Shown here in pieces: positions 19,491-29,629 of a stretch of 64,000 bases of DNA. Within the stretch, counting starts at the first letter, position 1. Each line of letters begins with the position of its first letter. Origin of the DNA: DASYLJ01 sp036009625. GTDB taxonomy: Bacteria > Desulfobacterota > Binatia > DP-6. A model generated the notes under the pieces. The model saw only the letters and a list, made by a program, of their open reading frames with translations, was not told the origin of the DNA and did no database searches. Both the position numbers and the translations under genes were made by a program. The stretch covers positions 5,894-69,893 of the forward strand of contig DASYLJ010000101.1 in assembly GCA_036009625.1 (NCBI GenBank), in the 5' to 3' direction.

Positions 19491-19991
19491 TCAGCCTCGG
19501 ACGAGCCGCACCATGTGACCGAGCTCGGGCACCAGGAGCCGGCTGAGCGCCAGCTCGACGGCACCCGTCGAGCCGGGCAGCGACGCCACGATGGTACGGC
19601 CGGCGACGCCGGCCACCGCGCGCGAAAGCATGGCGGCGGGACCGATCTCGGCGAACGAGAGCGATCGGAACAGCTCGCCGAAGCCGTCGATGCGCTTGTC
19701 GAGCAGCGCCGCCACGGCCTCGTACGTCGTGTCGCGCGGCGCCAGACCGGTGCCGCCATTGACGACGATCACCTCGACGTCGGCGTCGGCCAGCAGCTCG
19801 GTGACACGGTCGCGCACCAGCGTGGGCTCGTCGGGCAGGATCGAGTACGCGACGACACGGTGCCCCGCGGCTTCGAGCAGCTCGCGGCTCCGTCGCCCGC
19901 TACCGTCCGTCTCCGGCGTGCGCGTGTCGCTCACCGTCAGGATGGCACAGCCCACCGTGCGTTGGCCGGCGTGATGTCCGTGCGCGCTCAT
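19491..19991 (-). CDS. moaB: MoaB/MogA-family molybdopterin protein
   Basis: A 166-aa protein of the molybdopterin adenylyltransferase fold. LTVSDTRTPETDGSG, the central VIVVNGGTGLAPRDTTYEAV and the C-terminal SLPGSTGAVELAL are the MoaB/MogA signatures that bind molybdopterin. ATG 19991 overlaps the stop of the upstream zinc-ribbon gene (ATGA). It leads a compact moaB-moaD-moaE run. MoaB and MogA cannot be separated with certainty by sequence inspection alone. Confidence 0.88.
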   Translation of the reverse strand: MSAHGHHAGQRTVGCAILTVSDTRTPETDGSGRRSRELLEAAGHRVVAYSILPDEPTLVRDRVTELLADADVEVIVVNGGTGLAPRDTTYEAVAALLDKRIDGFGELFRSLSFAEIGPAAMLSRAVAGVAGRTIVASLPGSTGAVELALSRLLVPELGHMVRLVRG

Positions 19992-20200
19992 CGCGGCGCC
20001 AGCGGCTCCATCTTCGTGGCGCAGGAGCTGCCGCACACCTGGCAGACGTACTCGTGCTTCTCACCATCGAGCAGGACGAGCAGCAGGCGCTTGCGTACGG
20101 GCTTCGCCTCCCGACACCGGGGACAGAACAACAGGCTCGCCTCGAGGGAGCCATATGCGTCGGGCTGCTGCCGACGGCGCGGGGGACCGCCACCCAGCAT
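19988..20200 (-). CDS. Small zinc-ribbon protein
   Basis: A 70-aa protein with two CxxC pairs (CPRC and CQVC) about 28 residues apart, a likely zinc ribbon of the type found in small cytoplasmic proteins near miaB in deltaproteobacterial genomes. ATG 20200 is chosen because a TTGCCG-N17-TAGATT promoter ends seven bases upstream; the earlier in-frame TTG at 20236 is the -35 box itself. It overlaps moaB, so it is the first gene of the moa operon. Function unknown. Confidence 0.7.
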   Translation of the reverse strand: MLGGGPPRRRQQPDAYGSLEASLLFCPRCREAKPVRKRLLLVLLDGEKHEYVCQVCGSSCATKMEPLAPR

Positions 20201-20207
20201 GTCGCGG

Positions 20208-20236
20208 AATCTAGCCGGCCCACACAGGAGCGGCAA
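20208..20236 (-). promoter_or_regulatory. Promoter of the zinc-ribbon-moaBDE operon
   Basis: Minus strand TTGCCG (20231-20236), 17-base spacer, TAGATT (20208-20213), seven bases before ATG 20200. Back to back with the miaB promoter. Confidence 0.55.
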
Positions 20237-20241
20237 TCGGG

Positions 20242-20270
20242 TTGCGCGTCCGGAACCCCCCGGTTAAGAC
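20242..20270 (+). promoter_or_regulatory. Promoter of the miaB-mnh region
   Basis: TTGCGC (20242-20247), 17-base spacer, TAAGAC (20265-20270), ten bases before the GTG at 20281. Confidence 0.5.
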
Positions 20271-20280
20271 TCCGCGCGCG

Positions 20281-21585
20281 GTGCGGACGGTCTACATCGA
20301 AACGTACGGCTGCCAGATGAACGTGGCCGACACCGAGCTCATCCTGGGCAGCCTGGGCTCGCACGGCTGGACCCGGGTGGAGCAGCCGGAGGCGGCCGAC
20401 GTCATTCTGCTCAACACGTGCGCCATCCGCGAGCACGCCGAGTCGCGCGTCATCGGTCGCATCACCGACCTCGCGCGCCACAAGGCGGCCCGACCGAGCG
20501 TCCGCATCGGCATCACCGGGTGCATGGCGCAGCATCTCCGCGGCTCGCTGCGCGAACGGGCACCGCAGGTTGACCTCTTGGTTGGCCCCGATGGCTACCG
20601 TCACCTGCCCGTGCTGCTGGCCGAGCACGGCACCGATCCGCACCTCGGTCTGCGACTCGACCCCAGCGAAACCTACGCCGACCTGCCCGTGACGCGAGCC
20701 CCCGGCGTGCGCGCCTGGGTGACGGTCATGCGCGGCTGCGACCGATTCTGCACCTTCTGCATCGTGCCCTACGTGCGCGGCCGCGAGCGCAGCCTTCCCG
20801 GTCCGGTGCTGTTGGCCGACGTCGAGCAGCTGGCGCGCCAGGGCGTGCGCGAGATCGTCTTCCTCGGACAGACCGTCAACGCCTACCGGCACGACGACTG
20901 GGACTTCGCGCGCCTACTGCGCGCGACCGCCGCCGTCCCAGGCATCGCGCGCGTCCGTTTCACGTCGCCGCACCCCGCCGAGATGGCACCGGCCCTGATC
21001 GACGCCATGCGCGAGTGCCCCGAGGTGTCGCCGCAGCTCCACCTGCCGCTGCAGTCCGGCTCCGACCGCATCCTCGACCGCATGGCGCGCGACTACTCCG
21101 TCGCCGAGTTCGAGGAGCTGGTGGGCCGTCTGCGCGACCAGGTGCAGGGCATCGCCCTCTCCACCGACGTCATCGTCGGCTTCCCCGACGAGGACGACAC
21201 CGACTTCGAGGCCACCGAAGCGCTCATGCGTCGCGTGCGCTTCGACTCGGCGTTCCTCTTCAAGTACTCGCCGCGGGAGGGCACGCGCGCCTTCCGCTGG
21301 GACGACAGCGTCCCCGAGGCCGAGAAGACGGTGCGCCTCGATCGTCTGATCGCGCTCCAGGAGACGATCAGCGCCGAGATCAACCGCACGCTCGTGGGCT
21401 GCGACGTCGACGTCCTGGTCGAGGGACCGGCGCGTCGTCCCGAGGGCTGGATGCTCGGCAAGACGCCCCAATTCAAGACGGTCGTGTTCCCCGGACCCGC
21501 GGCGCCGGCATCGATGGTGCGGGTGCGCATCGAGGGCGCGACGTCGCACACGCTGACGGGGCGACCCGTGGGAGATCAGGCATGA
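20281..21585 (+). CDS. miaB: tRNA-2-methylthio-N6-isopentenyladenosine37 synthase MiaB
   Basis: A radical-SAM methylthiotransferase acting on A37 of tRNAs that read UNN codons. Both iron-sulfur sites are complete: Cys11, Cys47 and Cys81 in the N-terminal UPF0004 domain, and CDRFCTFC (Cys153, 157, 160) for the radical-SAM cluster. A TRAM-like end follows. The GTG at 20281 gives the family start VRTVYIETYGCQMN (434 aa) and sits ten bases after a TAAGAC box; an in-frame TTG at 20242 is more likely the -35. It overlaps the next gene as ATGA. Confidence 0.95.
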   Translation: MRTVYIETYGCQMNVADTELILGSLGSHGWTRVEQPEAADVILLNTCAIREHAESRVIGRITDLARHKAARPSVRIGITGCMAQHLRGSLRERAPQVDLLVGPDGYRHLPVLLAEHGTDPHLGLRLDPSETYADLPVTRAPGVRAWVTVMRGCDRFCTFCIVPYVRGRERSLPGPVLLADVEQLARQGVREIVFLGQTVNAYRHDDWDFARLLRATAAVPGIARVRFTSPHPAEMAPALIDAMRECPEVSPQLHLPLQSGSDRILDRMARDYSVAEFEELVGRLRDQVQGIALSTDVIVGFPDEDDTDFEATEALMRRVRFDSAFLFKYSPREGTRAFRWDDSVPEAEKTVRLDRLIALQETISAEINRTLVGCDVDVLVEGPARRPEGWMLGKTPQFKTVVFPGPAAPASMVRVRIEGATSHTLTGRPVGDQA

Positions 21586-22001
21586 ACGGACGCATCGTGG
21601 CGGGGCTCGTCGGGCTCGGTATCGTCGCCTTCGGGTTGATGGGGCTCTTCTATCCCGTGCAGGTGATGAGCATCGCCGGCTTCTCGCCCGCGTCGGAGTC
21701 GATGCGCGCGCAGGCGTACGGCGAGACCCGCGCCATCTACGGCGGGACGTTCATCGCGCTCGGCATCTACACCATCTTCGCCGCCAGCAATCCCATCGTG
21801 CACCGCCGGACGCTCACCATGATGGCGATGGTGTTCTTCGGCATCCTCGCCGGCCGCATGATCGGCATCTCGATCGACGGCAATCCGGGTCTGTTCGGAT
21901 GGATCGGTGCCGGGCTCGAAGTGTCCACCGGCTCGCTGCTGCTCGCGTCCACGTATCTCCACCGCGTCCCCGAGGCCCTGCCGCCACCCCAGGTCGACTG
22001 A
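21582..22001 (+). CDS. DUF4345-like four-helix membrane protein
   Basis: A 139-aa integral membrane protein with four predicted helices (near GLVGLGIVAFGLMGL, YGGTFIALGIYTIF, TMMAMVFFGILAG and WIGAGLEVSTGSLLLA). The GETRAIYGGTF segment and layout resemble DUF4345 proteins, of unknown function. ATG 21582 overlaps the miaB stop. It sits between miaB and the Mrp antiporter genes and could belong to either unit. Confidence 0.65.
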   Translation: MNGRIVAGLVGLGIVAFGLMGLFYPVQVMSIAGFSPASESMRAQAYGETRAIYGGTFIALGIYTIFAASNPIVHRRTLTMMAMVFFGILAGRMIGISIDGNPGLFGWIGAGLEVSTGSLLLASTYLHRVPEALPPPQVD

Positions 22002-22011
22002 GCGTCCCGCA

Positions 22012-24299
<2,288 letters not shown>

Positions 24300-24303
<4 letters not shown>

Positions 24304-24710
24304 AGTCACCGCTCCTCTCGACCGTCGCGCGCGTGATCCTGCCGCCGATGCTGCTGGTCGCGGCCTGGCTGCTGCTGCGCGGACACAACCAGCCCGGTGG
24401 CGGGTTCATCGCCGGCCTGATGACGGCGGCCGCGTTCGTCCTGCAGTACGTCGCCACCGACCGGGGTCGCGCCGGCGACGCGCTGCCGTTCCGGCCGGCG
24501 CTGCTGATCCCGATCGGCCTCGCCCTCGCGACGACCACCGGTCTCGGTGCGCTGCTCGCGGGTCAGCCCTTCCTGACCAGCGCCATCGCACACGCACACG
24601 TGCCGCTGCTCGGCGAGCTGCACCTCTCGACGGCCGTACTGTTCGACCTCGGGGTCTATCTGGTGGTCACCGGTGTCACGCTCACCATCCTGCTCGCGAT
24701 CGAGGAGTGA
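24300..24710 (+). CDS. mnhB: Na+/H+ antiporter subunit B
   Basis: A 136-aa membrane protein with RGHNQPGGGFIAGLMTAAAF, the signature of MnhB/MbhF. Four helices are visible. GTG 24300 overlaps the mnhA stop by four bases (GTGA), and its own stop overlaps the mnhC GTG in the same way, so translation is tightly coupled. Essential for assembly of the Mrp complex in characterised systems. Confidence 0.92.
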
Positions 24711-25045
24711 TCGTGGAGCTCCTCGTCGCCATAGCCATCGGGAGCCTCGTCGCCGCGGGGGTGTTCCTGATCCTGCGGCCGACGGGCTTTCCCGTCGTGC
24801 TCGGGCTCGCGCTGGTGAGCCACGCCGTGAATCTCCTGCTCGTGTCGATGGGACGCGTGCGCCTCGGCAGCCCGCCGCTGGTCGCGGACGGCACGACGGC
24901 GACTGCGGACCCGTTGGCACAGGCACTCGTGCTCACCGCCATCGTCATCTCCTTCGGCATGACGGCGTTCCTCCTGGTGCTGGCGTATCGCGGCTATCAG
25001 CGGGCGGGCACCGAGAGCGTCGATCTGGAGATCGAGCATGGCTGA
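24707..25045 (+). CDS. mnhC: Na+/H+ antiporter subunit C
   Basis: A 112-aa NuoK-like subunit with three helices. LALVSHAVNLLLVSMG and ADPLAQALVLTAIVISFGMTAF are the diagnostic segments. It starts at GTG 24707 inside the mnhB stop; a second GTG two codons later is possible. It overlaps mnhD by eight bases. Confidence 0.93.
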   Translation: MIVELLVAIAIGSLVAAGVFLILRPTGFPVVLGLALVSHAVNLLLVSMGRVRLGSPPLVADGTTATADPLAQALVLTAIVISFGMTAFLLVLAYRGYQRAGTESVDLEIEHG

Positions 25046-26531
25046 CCTCCTCGTCGCGCCGGTGCTCTGGCCGCTGGTGACGGCCATCGTCCTGCTCTCG
25101 CTCGGCGGACGGCCCGGCGTGCAGCGCCTCGTGAGTCTGGTCTCGCAGGCATGCCTGCTCGCCGTCGCGGTGGCGCTGGCGGTGGCGGTGAAGGACGGCA
25201 CCGTACTGGTGCATCGGCTCGGCGGCTGGCCGGCGCCGTTCGGCATCGTGCTCGTGGCGGATCGGCTGACGGCCGTGATGCTGCTCCTGACCGCCGTCAC
25301 CGGCCTCGCGGTGCTCCTGTACGAAGCGGCGGCACCCGATCGCGAGCTCGAGCGGCTGCCGTTCTTCCCGCTCTTCCACTTCCTGCTGATGGGGCTCGAC
25401 GGCGCGTTCGTCACCGGCGACCTGTTCAATCTGTTCGTCTTCTTCGAGGTGCTGCTGATCGCGTCGTACGCCCTGGCCACGCTCGGCGCGAGCGCGCGCC
25501 AGCTGCGCGCCGGCCTGCAGTTCGTGGTCCTGAACCTGCTCAGCTCCGCGCTCTTCCTGTTCGGCGTCGGTACGCTCTACGGCCTCACCGGCACACTCAA
25601 CCTGGCCGACCTCGCGGGCAAGGTGGAGGCACTCGGCAGTGCCGACGCCGGGCTGCTGCGCGTCGCCATGATGAGCCTGCTCGTGGTGTTCGCCGCCAAG
25701 GCCGCGTTGATCCCGCTCGCCTTCTGGCTGCCCGACACCTATCCGGCGCCGTCGCCGGTGGTGTCGGCCATGTTCGGCGGCATCGCCACCAAGGTCGGCG
25801 TCTACGCGTTGCTGCGCGTGTTCACGACGGTCTTCGACTCCGTGCGCGGCCCCGGCGCCGAGGTGCTGCTCGTGCTCGGCATCGTGTCGATGCTGGTGGG
25901 CGTGCTGGGCGCCGTCGCACAGACGGAGCTGCGCCGACTGCTGTCGTTCCACATCGTCAGCCAGATCGGCTACCTGGTGTTCGGCATCGGTCTCTTCACC
26001 ATCGCCGGGGTGGGGGCCGCGATTTTCTACATGGTGCACTACACCATCGTGAAATGCGCCCTGTTCCTCCTGAGCGGCAGCGCGGAGCGTCTCGGCGGTG
26101 CGCGGGATCTAAAGCAGCTCGGCGGGCTCGCGCACCAATCGCCCGCTCTGGCCGCGCTCTTCTTCGTGGGAGCGATCTCGCTCGCCGGCCTCCCACCGAC
26201 GAGCGGCTTCATGAGCAAAGCATTCCTGGCGAGCGCCGCGATCGCCGACGGACAGTGGGTGGGCGTCGTCGTGATCTTCGCCGCCGGTCTGCTGACGCTC
26301 TTCTCGATGACGAAGATCTGGACCATGGCGTTCTGGGGCGAGCCGCCGCACGCGGCCCCGCAACACGCGCCCGTCGGCATGCTGTGGGCGGCGGCACTCC
26401 TGGTGTCGTTCTCGATGACGTTGGCGCTGGCGGCCGATCCGCTCTTCCGCTTCACGCAGGCGACCGCCACGCAGCTGCTCGATCGCACCGGCTACGTCGC
26501 CGCCGTGCTCGCACCGGGAGCCCGGCCGTGA
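25038..26531 (+). CDS. mnhD: Na+/H+ antiporter subunit D
   Basis: A 497-aa NuoN/NuoM-like proton-translocating subunit. The conserved TM segments NLFVFFEVLLIASYALA, KAALIPLAFWLPDTYPAP, RRLLSFHIVSQIGYLVFG and FYMVHYTIVKCALFLLSG, and LAGLPPTSGFMSK, identify MnhD. ATG 25038 overlaps mnhC. With mnhA it forms the ion-translocating core. Confidence 0.94.
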   Translation: MADLLVAPVLWPLVTAIVLLSLGGRPGVQRLVSLVSQACLLAVAVALAVAVKDGTVLVHRLGGWPAPFGIVLVADRLTAVMLLLTAVTGLAVLLYEAAAPDRELERLPFFPLFHFLLMGLDGAFVTGDLFNLFVFFEVLLIASYALATLGASARQLRAGLQFVVLNLLSSALFLFGVGTLYGLTGTLNLADLAGKVEALGSADAGLLRVAMMSLLVVFAAKAALIPLAFWLPDTYPAPSPVVSAMFGGIATKVGVYALLRVFTTVFDSVRGPGAEVLLVLGIVSMLVGVLGAVAQTELRRLLSFHIVSQIGYLVFGIGLFTIAGVGAAIFYMVHYTIVKCALFLLSGSAERLGGARDLKQLGGLAHQSPALAALFFVGAISLAGLPPTSGFMSKAFLASAAIADGQWVGVVVIFAAGLLTLFSMTKIWTMAFWGEPPHAAPQHAPVGMLWAAALLVSFSMTLALAADPLFRFTQATATQLLDRTGYVAAVLAPGARP

Positions 26532-27022
26532 GGGCGTTCCGCCATCCCGTCTATGCGGCGGTGCTGGCCGTCGCGTGGCTGGTGCTGCAGGGTCGCGTCA
26601 CTGCCGGGGACTTCGTCGTCGGCTACGCCGTCGCCACCATCGTGGTGTGGCTCTGTCGCGACTTCTGGAGCGAGCGCGTCACCGTCCGCCAGCCGCTCGT
26701 CATGCTCCGCCTGGCGGCGACGTTCCTACGCGAGCTGCTGCGCGCCAACCTCCAGGTGGCGTGGATCCTCCTGCAGCCGCGTCTTCGCATCCAGCCCGCG
26801 TTCATCGTGATCCCGCTCGAGCTACGCGACGACCTCGCCATCACCGCGCTCGCCAGCATGATCACCCTGACGCCGGGCACGCTGACCGTAGACGTCGCCC
26901 CCGATCGTTCGGCGCTCTGGGTGCACTGCCTGTCAGCCACCGACGCGGATGCGGTGCGGGCGCAGATCAAGCAGCAGTTCGAGCAGCCGCTCGTGGAGGG
27001 CATCGAATGCTCGCCGCTGTGA
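26528..27022 (+). CDS. mnhE: Na+/H+ antiporter subunit E
   Basis: A 164-aa subunit with two N-terminal helices and a cytoplasmic domain; TALASMITLTPGTLTVDVA is the MnhE signature. GTG 26528 overlaps the mnhD stop (GTGA). The 3' end overlaps mnhF by 16 bases. Confidence 0.92.
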   Translation: MRAFRHPVYAAVLAVAWLVLQGRVTAGDFVVGYAVATIVVWLCRDFWSERVTVRQPLVMLRLAATFLRELLRANLQVAWILLQPRLRIQPAFIVIPLELRDDLAITALASMITLTPGTLTVDVAPDRSALWVHCLSATDADAVRAQIKQQFEQPLVEGIECSPL

Positions 27023-27276
27023 CGTCGGTGGCCATGGCCGGGCTCGGCATCTCGCTGGCGCTCTGTCTCTGGCGACTCGTCGTCGGGCCCGACGTCGTCG
27101 ACCGGTTGCTCGCGCTCGACACCATCACCGTCAACGTGGTCGCACTCCTGGTGGTGCTGTCGATCCACCTGCGCACCGACGTCTACCTGGAAGCCGTCAT
27201 CGTGCTGGCGCTGCTGGGCTTCGTCGGAACGGTGGCGGTCGCCAAGGCCCTCATGCGGGGACGAATCATTGACTGA
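27007..27276 (+). CDS. mnhF: Na+/H+ antiporter subunit F
   Basis: An 89-aa three-helix subunit. LWRLVVGPDVVDRLLALDTI is the family signature, followed by a final helix in VIVLALLGFVGTVAVAKAL. ATG 27007 lies inside mnhE; its end overlaps the mnhG start by eight bases. Small subunit required for assembly of the antiporter. Confidence 0.92.
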   Translation: MLAAVTSVAMAGLGISLALCLWRLVVGPDVVDRLLALDTITVNVVALLVVLSIHLRTDVYLEAVIVLALLGFVGTVAVAKALMRGRIID

Positions 27277-27640
27277 CGTCCTGGCGAGCCTCCTCCTCCT
27301 CACCGGCCTTGCCTTCACGCTGGTCGGCTCGCTCGGTCTGGTGCGCCTGCCGGACGTCTACACGCGCATCCACGCGCCCACGAAGGCGACCACCCTCGGC
27401 CTCACCTGCCTCCTCGCCGCCGCCGCCCTCACCCTCCCCGGCAATCACCTGGCCATCGCCATGAAGGCCCTCCTCGTCGTCATCTTCCTCTTCCTGACCG
27501 CCCCCATAGCCGCCCAAACCCTGGCCCACACTGCCCGCGCCACCGGCATACGGCCAACCCCAATGACCCACATCGACGAACTACCCCCACCCACCATCGA
27601 ACGAGCCGGGCTCGACCCGGCACACCCCGGACCCGACTAG
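27269..27640 (+). CDS. mnhG: Na+/H+ antiporter subunit G
   Basis: A 123-aa subunit with GLVRLPDVYTRIHAPTKATTLG, diagnostic for MnhG, and three helices, then a proline-rich cytoplasmic tail. TTG 27269 is inside mnhF. It is the last gene of the complete A-G operon; a hairpin-bounded repeat element begins 13 bases after its stop and may act as the operon's end. Confidence 0.92.
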   Translation: MTDVLASLLLLTGLAFTLVGSLGLVRLPDVYTRIHAPTKATTLGLTCLLAAAALTLPGNHLAIAMKALLVVIFLFLTAPIAAQTLAHTARATGIRPTPMTHIDELPPPTIERAGLDPAHPGPD

Positions 27641-27652
27641 GCCCTGTCCCGG

Positions 27653-27793
27653 CGGGTCGGGTGTGGACGGCGCGGGGGCGACGTCCGAGCGAGCGCGTCG
27701 AGAGCACGCGCGGAGGGGAAAAGGGGCGGCGGGGTGCCGTGCGAACGCCGCGCGCAGCCGGACGCCGTCCCCGCGCCGTCCGCGCCCGACCCG
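27653..27793. repeat. Hairpin-closed intergenic repeat element, copy A
   Basis: A 25-base left arm (27653-27677, beginning cgggtcggg) pairs with a right arm (27769-27793) with 23 Watson-Crick pairs and two positions that become G-U in the RNA. The 91-base interior is similar to that of copy B at 49248-49382, sharing cgagcgagc, gagcacgcg, gtgccgtgcga and gccgcgcgcagccg in order. Arms differ between copies but each is self-complementary. It lies between mnhG and the PEP carboxykinase gene. Confidence 0.75.
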
Positions 27794-27819
27794 ACGCGCA
27801 CTTGCCGTGCCCTCCGGGG

Positions 27820-27849
27820 TTGCCGGGACACGCCCGTACTGAGTAGACT
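27820..27849 (+). promoter_or_regulatory. Promoter of the PEP carboxykinase gene
   Basis: TTGCCG (27820-27825), 18-base spacer, TAGACT (27844-27849), ten bases before ATG 27860. Predicted transcription start is 3-4 bases before the codon. Confidence 0.5.
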
Positions 27850-27859
27850 GCCGGCCCTT

Positions 27860-29611
27860 ATGGCCAGCTCGAACGCCGCCCTCAACGCCTGGGTCGACGA
27901 GGTCGCCCAGCTCTGTTCCCCCGCCCGCATCCACTGGGTGGACGGCTCCCAGGCCGAGCACGACAAGCTCATCGCCGAGATGCTCGACTCCGGCGTGCTC
28001 GAGCGGCTCAACGCCGAGAAGTTCCCGAACTCCTACCTTCATCGCTCGGACCCGAGCGACGTCGCCCGTACCGAGCACCTCACCTTCATCTGCACGGAGA
28101 AGCAGGACGACACCGGGCCGAACAACAACTGGATGCCGCCCGCCGACGCGAAGAAGAAGGTCGGCGCGCTCTTCAAGGGCGCGATGGCCGGTCGCACCAT
28201 GTACGTCATCCCGTACGTCATGGGCCCGCTCGGCTCGCCGCTCAGCAAGGTCGGCGTCGAGATCACCGACAGCCCCTACGTCGTCGTCAACATGCGCATC
28301 ATGACCCGCATGGGCGACGCCGCGCTGAAGCAGCTCGGCCAGAGCGACGATTTCGTGCGCGGTCTGCACTCGCTCGGCGATCTCTCACCGGACCGCCGCT
28401 TCATCCTGCACTTCCCGCAGGAGAAGCTCATCTGGAGCGTCGGGTCGGGCTACGGCGGCAACGCGCTGCTCGGCAAGAAGTGCTTCGCGCTCCGCATCGC
28501 CAGCACCCAGGCACGCGACGAAGGTTGGCTCGCCGAGCACATGCTCATCGTCGGCATCGAGAACCCGCAGGGCGAGACACACTACGTCGCGGCGGCGTTC
28601 CCGAGCGCGTGCGGCAAGACCAACCTGGCCATGCTCGTCCCCCCTGCGTCGCAGAAGGGCTGGAAGGTCTGGACCGTCGGCGACGACATCGCCTGGCTGC
28701 GTCCGGGCCCCGACGGGCGGCTGTGGGCCATCAACCCCGAGGCCGGCTTCTTCGGCGTCGCGCCGGGCACGTCGTCGAAGACGAACCCGAACGCAATGAA
28801 GACGCTGCAGGGCAACTCCATCTTCACCAACGTCGCCGTCACGCCGGACGGCTCTCCGTGGTGGGAGGGCATCGACGGTGCGGTGCCGGAGAAGATGACC
28901 GACTGGCAGGGCAAGCCGTGGACACCGCAGTCGGAGGGCAAAGCCGCCCATCCGAACTCGCGCTTCACCGCACCCGCGCGCCAGTGCCCGTCGATCTCGC
29001 CGAACTGGGAGGAGCCGCAGGGCGTGCCGATCTCGGCGTTCGTCTTCGGCGGCCGTCGCGCCCGCACCGCGCCGCTCGTGCTGCAGGCGTTCGACTGGAA
29101 CCACGGCGTCTTCGTCGCTGCCTCCGTCGCCTCGGAGACCACCGCCGCGCAGAGCGGCGCCGTCGGCGTCGTGCGCCGTGATCCCATGGCGATGCTGCCC
29201 TTCTGTGGCTACAACATGGCCGACTACTTCGGGCACTGGCTGAAGATGGGCACCGCGGTGAAGAACCCGCCCGCCATCTTCCACGTCAACTGGTTCCGCC
29301 AGAACGCCGACGGCAAGTTCCTCTGGCCCGGCTTCGGCGAGAACCTTCGGGTTCTGCGCTGGATCCTCGAGCGCGCCCAGGGCAAAGGCGCCGCAGTGAA
29401 GGCTCCCATCGGCTACCTGCCGGAGAAGGGCGCCATCGACACCACCGGCATCGACGTCTCGCCGGCGGTGATGGACGAGCTGCTCACCGTCGACCCCGAA
29501 GCGTGGCGCGGCGAGGTCGCCGGCATCGGCGAGTTCTTCGACAAGTTCGGCGACCGACTGCCGAAGGAGCTCGAACGCCAGCGCCAGGAGCTGGCGAAGC
29601 GTCTCGGCTGA
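27860..29611 (+). CDS. pckG: Phosphoenolpyruvate carboxykinase, GTP-dependent
   Basis: Interconverts oxaloacetate plus GTP with PEP, CO2 and GDP; gluconeogenic or anaplerotic. The 583-aa protein has the kinase P-loop FPSACGKTN (247-255) with the GTP-PEPCK active-site Cys251, the metal/lid region VGDDIAWLRPG and NPEAGFFGVAPGT, and the C-terminal NWFRQNADGKFLWPGFGEN. Length is near the family norm. The ATG lies ten bases after a TAGACT box with no Shine-Dalgarno. It is convergent with a flavin-barrel gene 18 bases away. Confidence 0.97.
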   Translation: MASSNAALNAWVDEVAQLCSPARIHWVDGSQAEHDKLIAEMLDSGVLERLNAEKFPNSYLHRSDPSDVARTEHLTFICTEKQDDTGPNNNWMPPADAKKKVGALFKGAMAGRTMYVIPYVMGPLGSPLSKVGVEITDSPYVVVNMRIMTRMGDAALKQLGQSDDFVRGLHSLGDLSPDRRFILHFPQEKLIWSVGSGYGGNALLGKKCFALRIASTQARDEGWLAEHMLIVGIENPQGETHYVAAAFPSACGKTNLAMLVPPASQKGWKVWTVGDDIAWLRPGPDGRLWAINPEAGFFGVAPGTSSKTNPNAMKTLQGNSIFTNVAVTPDGSPWWEGIDGAVPEKMTDWQGKPWTPQSEGKAAHPNSRFTAPARQCPSISPNWEEPQGVPISAFVFGGRRARTAPLVLQAFDWNHGVFVAASVASETTAAQSGAVGVVRRDPMAMLPFCGYNMADYFGHWLKMGTAVKNPPAIFHVNWFRQNADGKFLWPGFGENLRVLRWILERAQGKGAAVKAPIGYLPEKGAIDTTGIDVSPAVMDELLTVDPEAWRGEVAGIGEFFDKFGDRLPKELERQRQELAKRLG

Positions 29612-29629
29612 CGCCGGGACTGCGCGCGC

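Noticed and set aside
20242..20281. miaB starting at TTG 20242
   Set aside because: TTG 20242 fits a -35 box with TAAGAC at 17 bases, and GTG 20281 gives the exact family N terminus.
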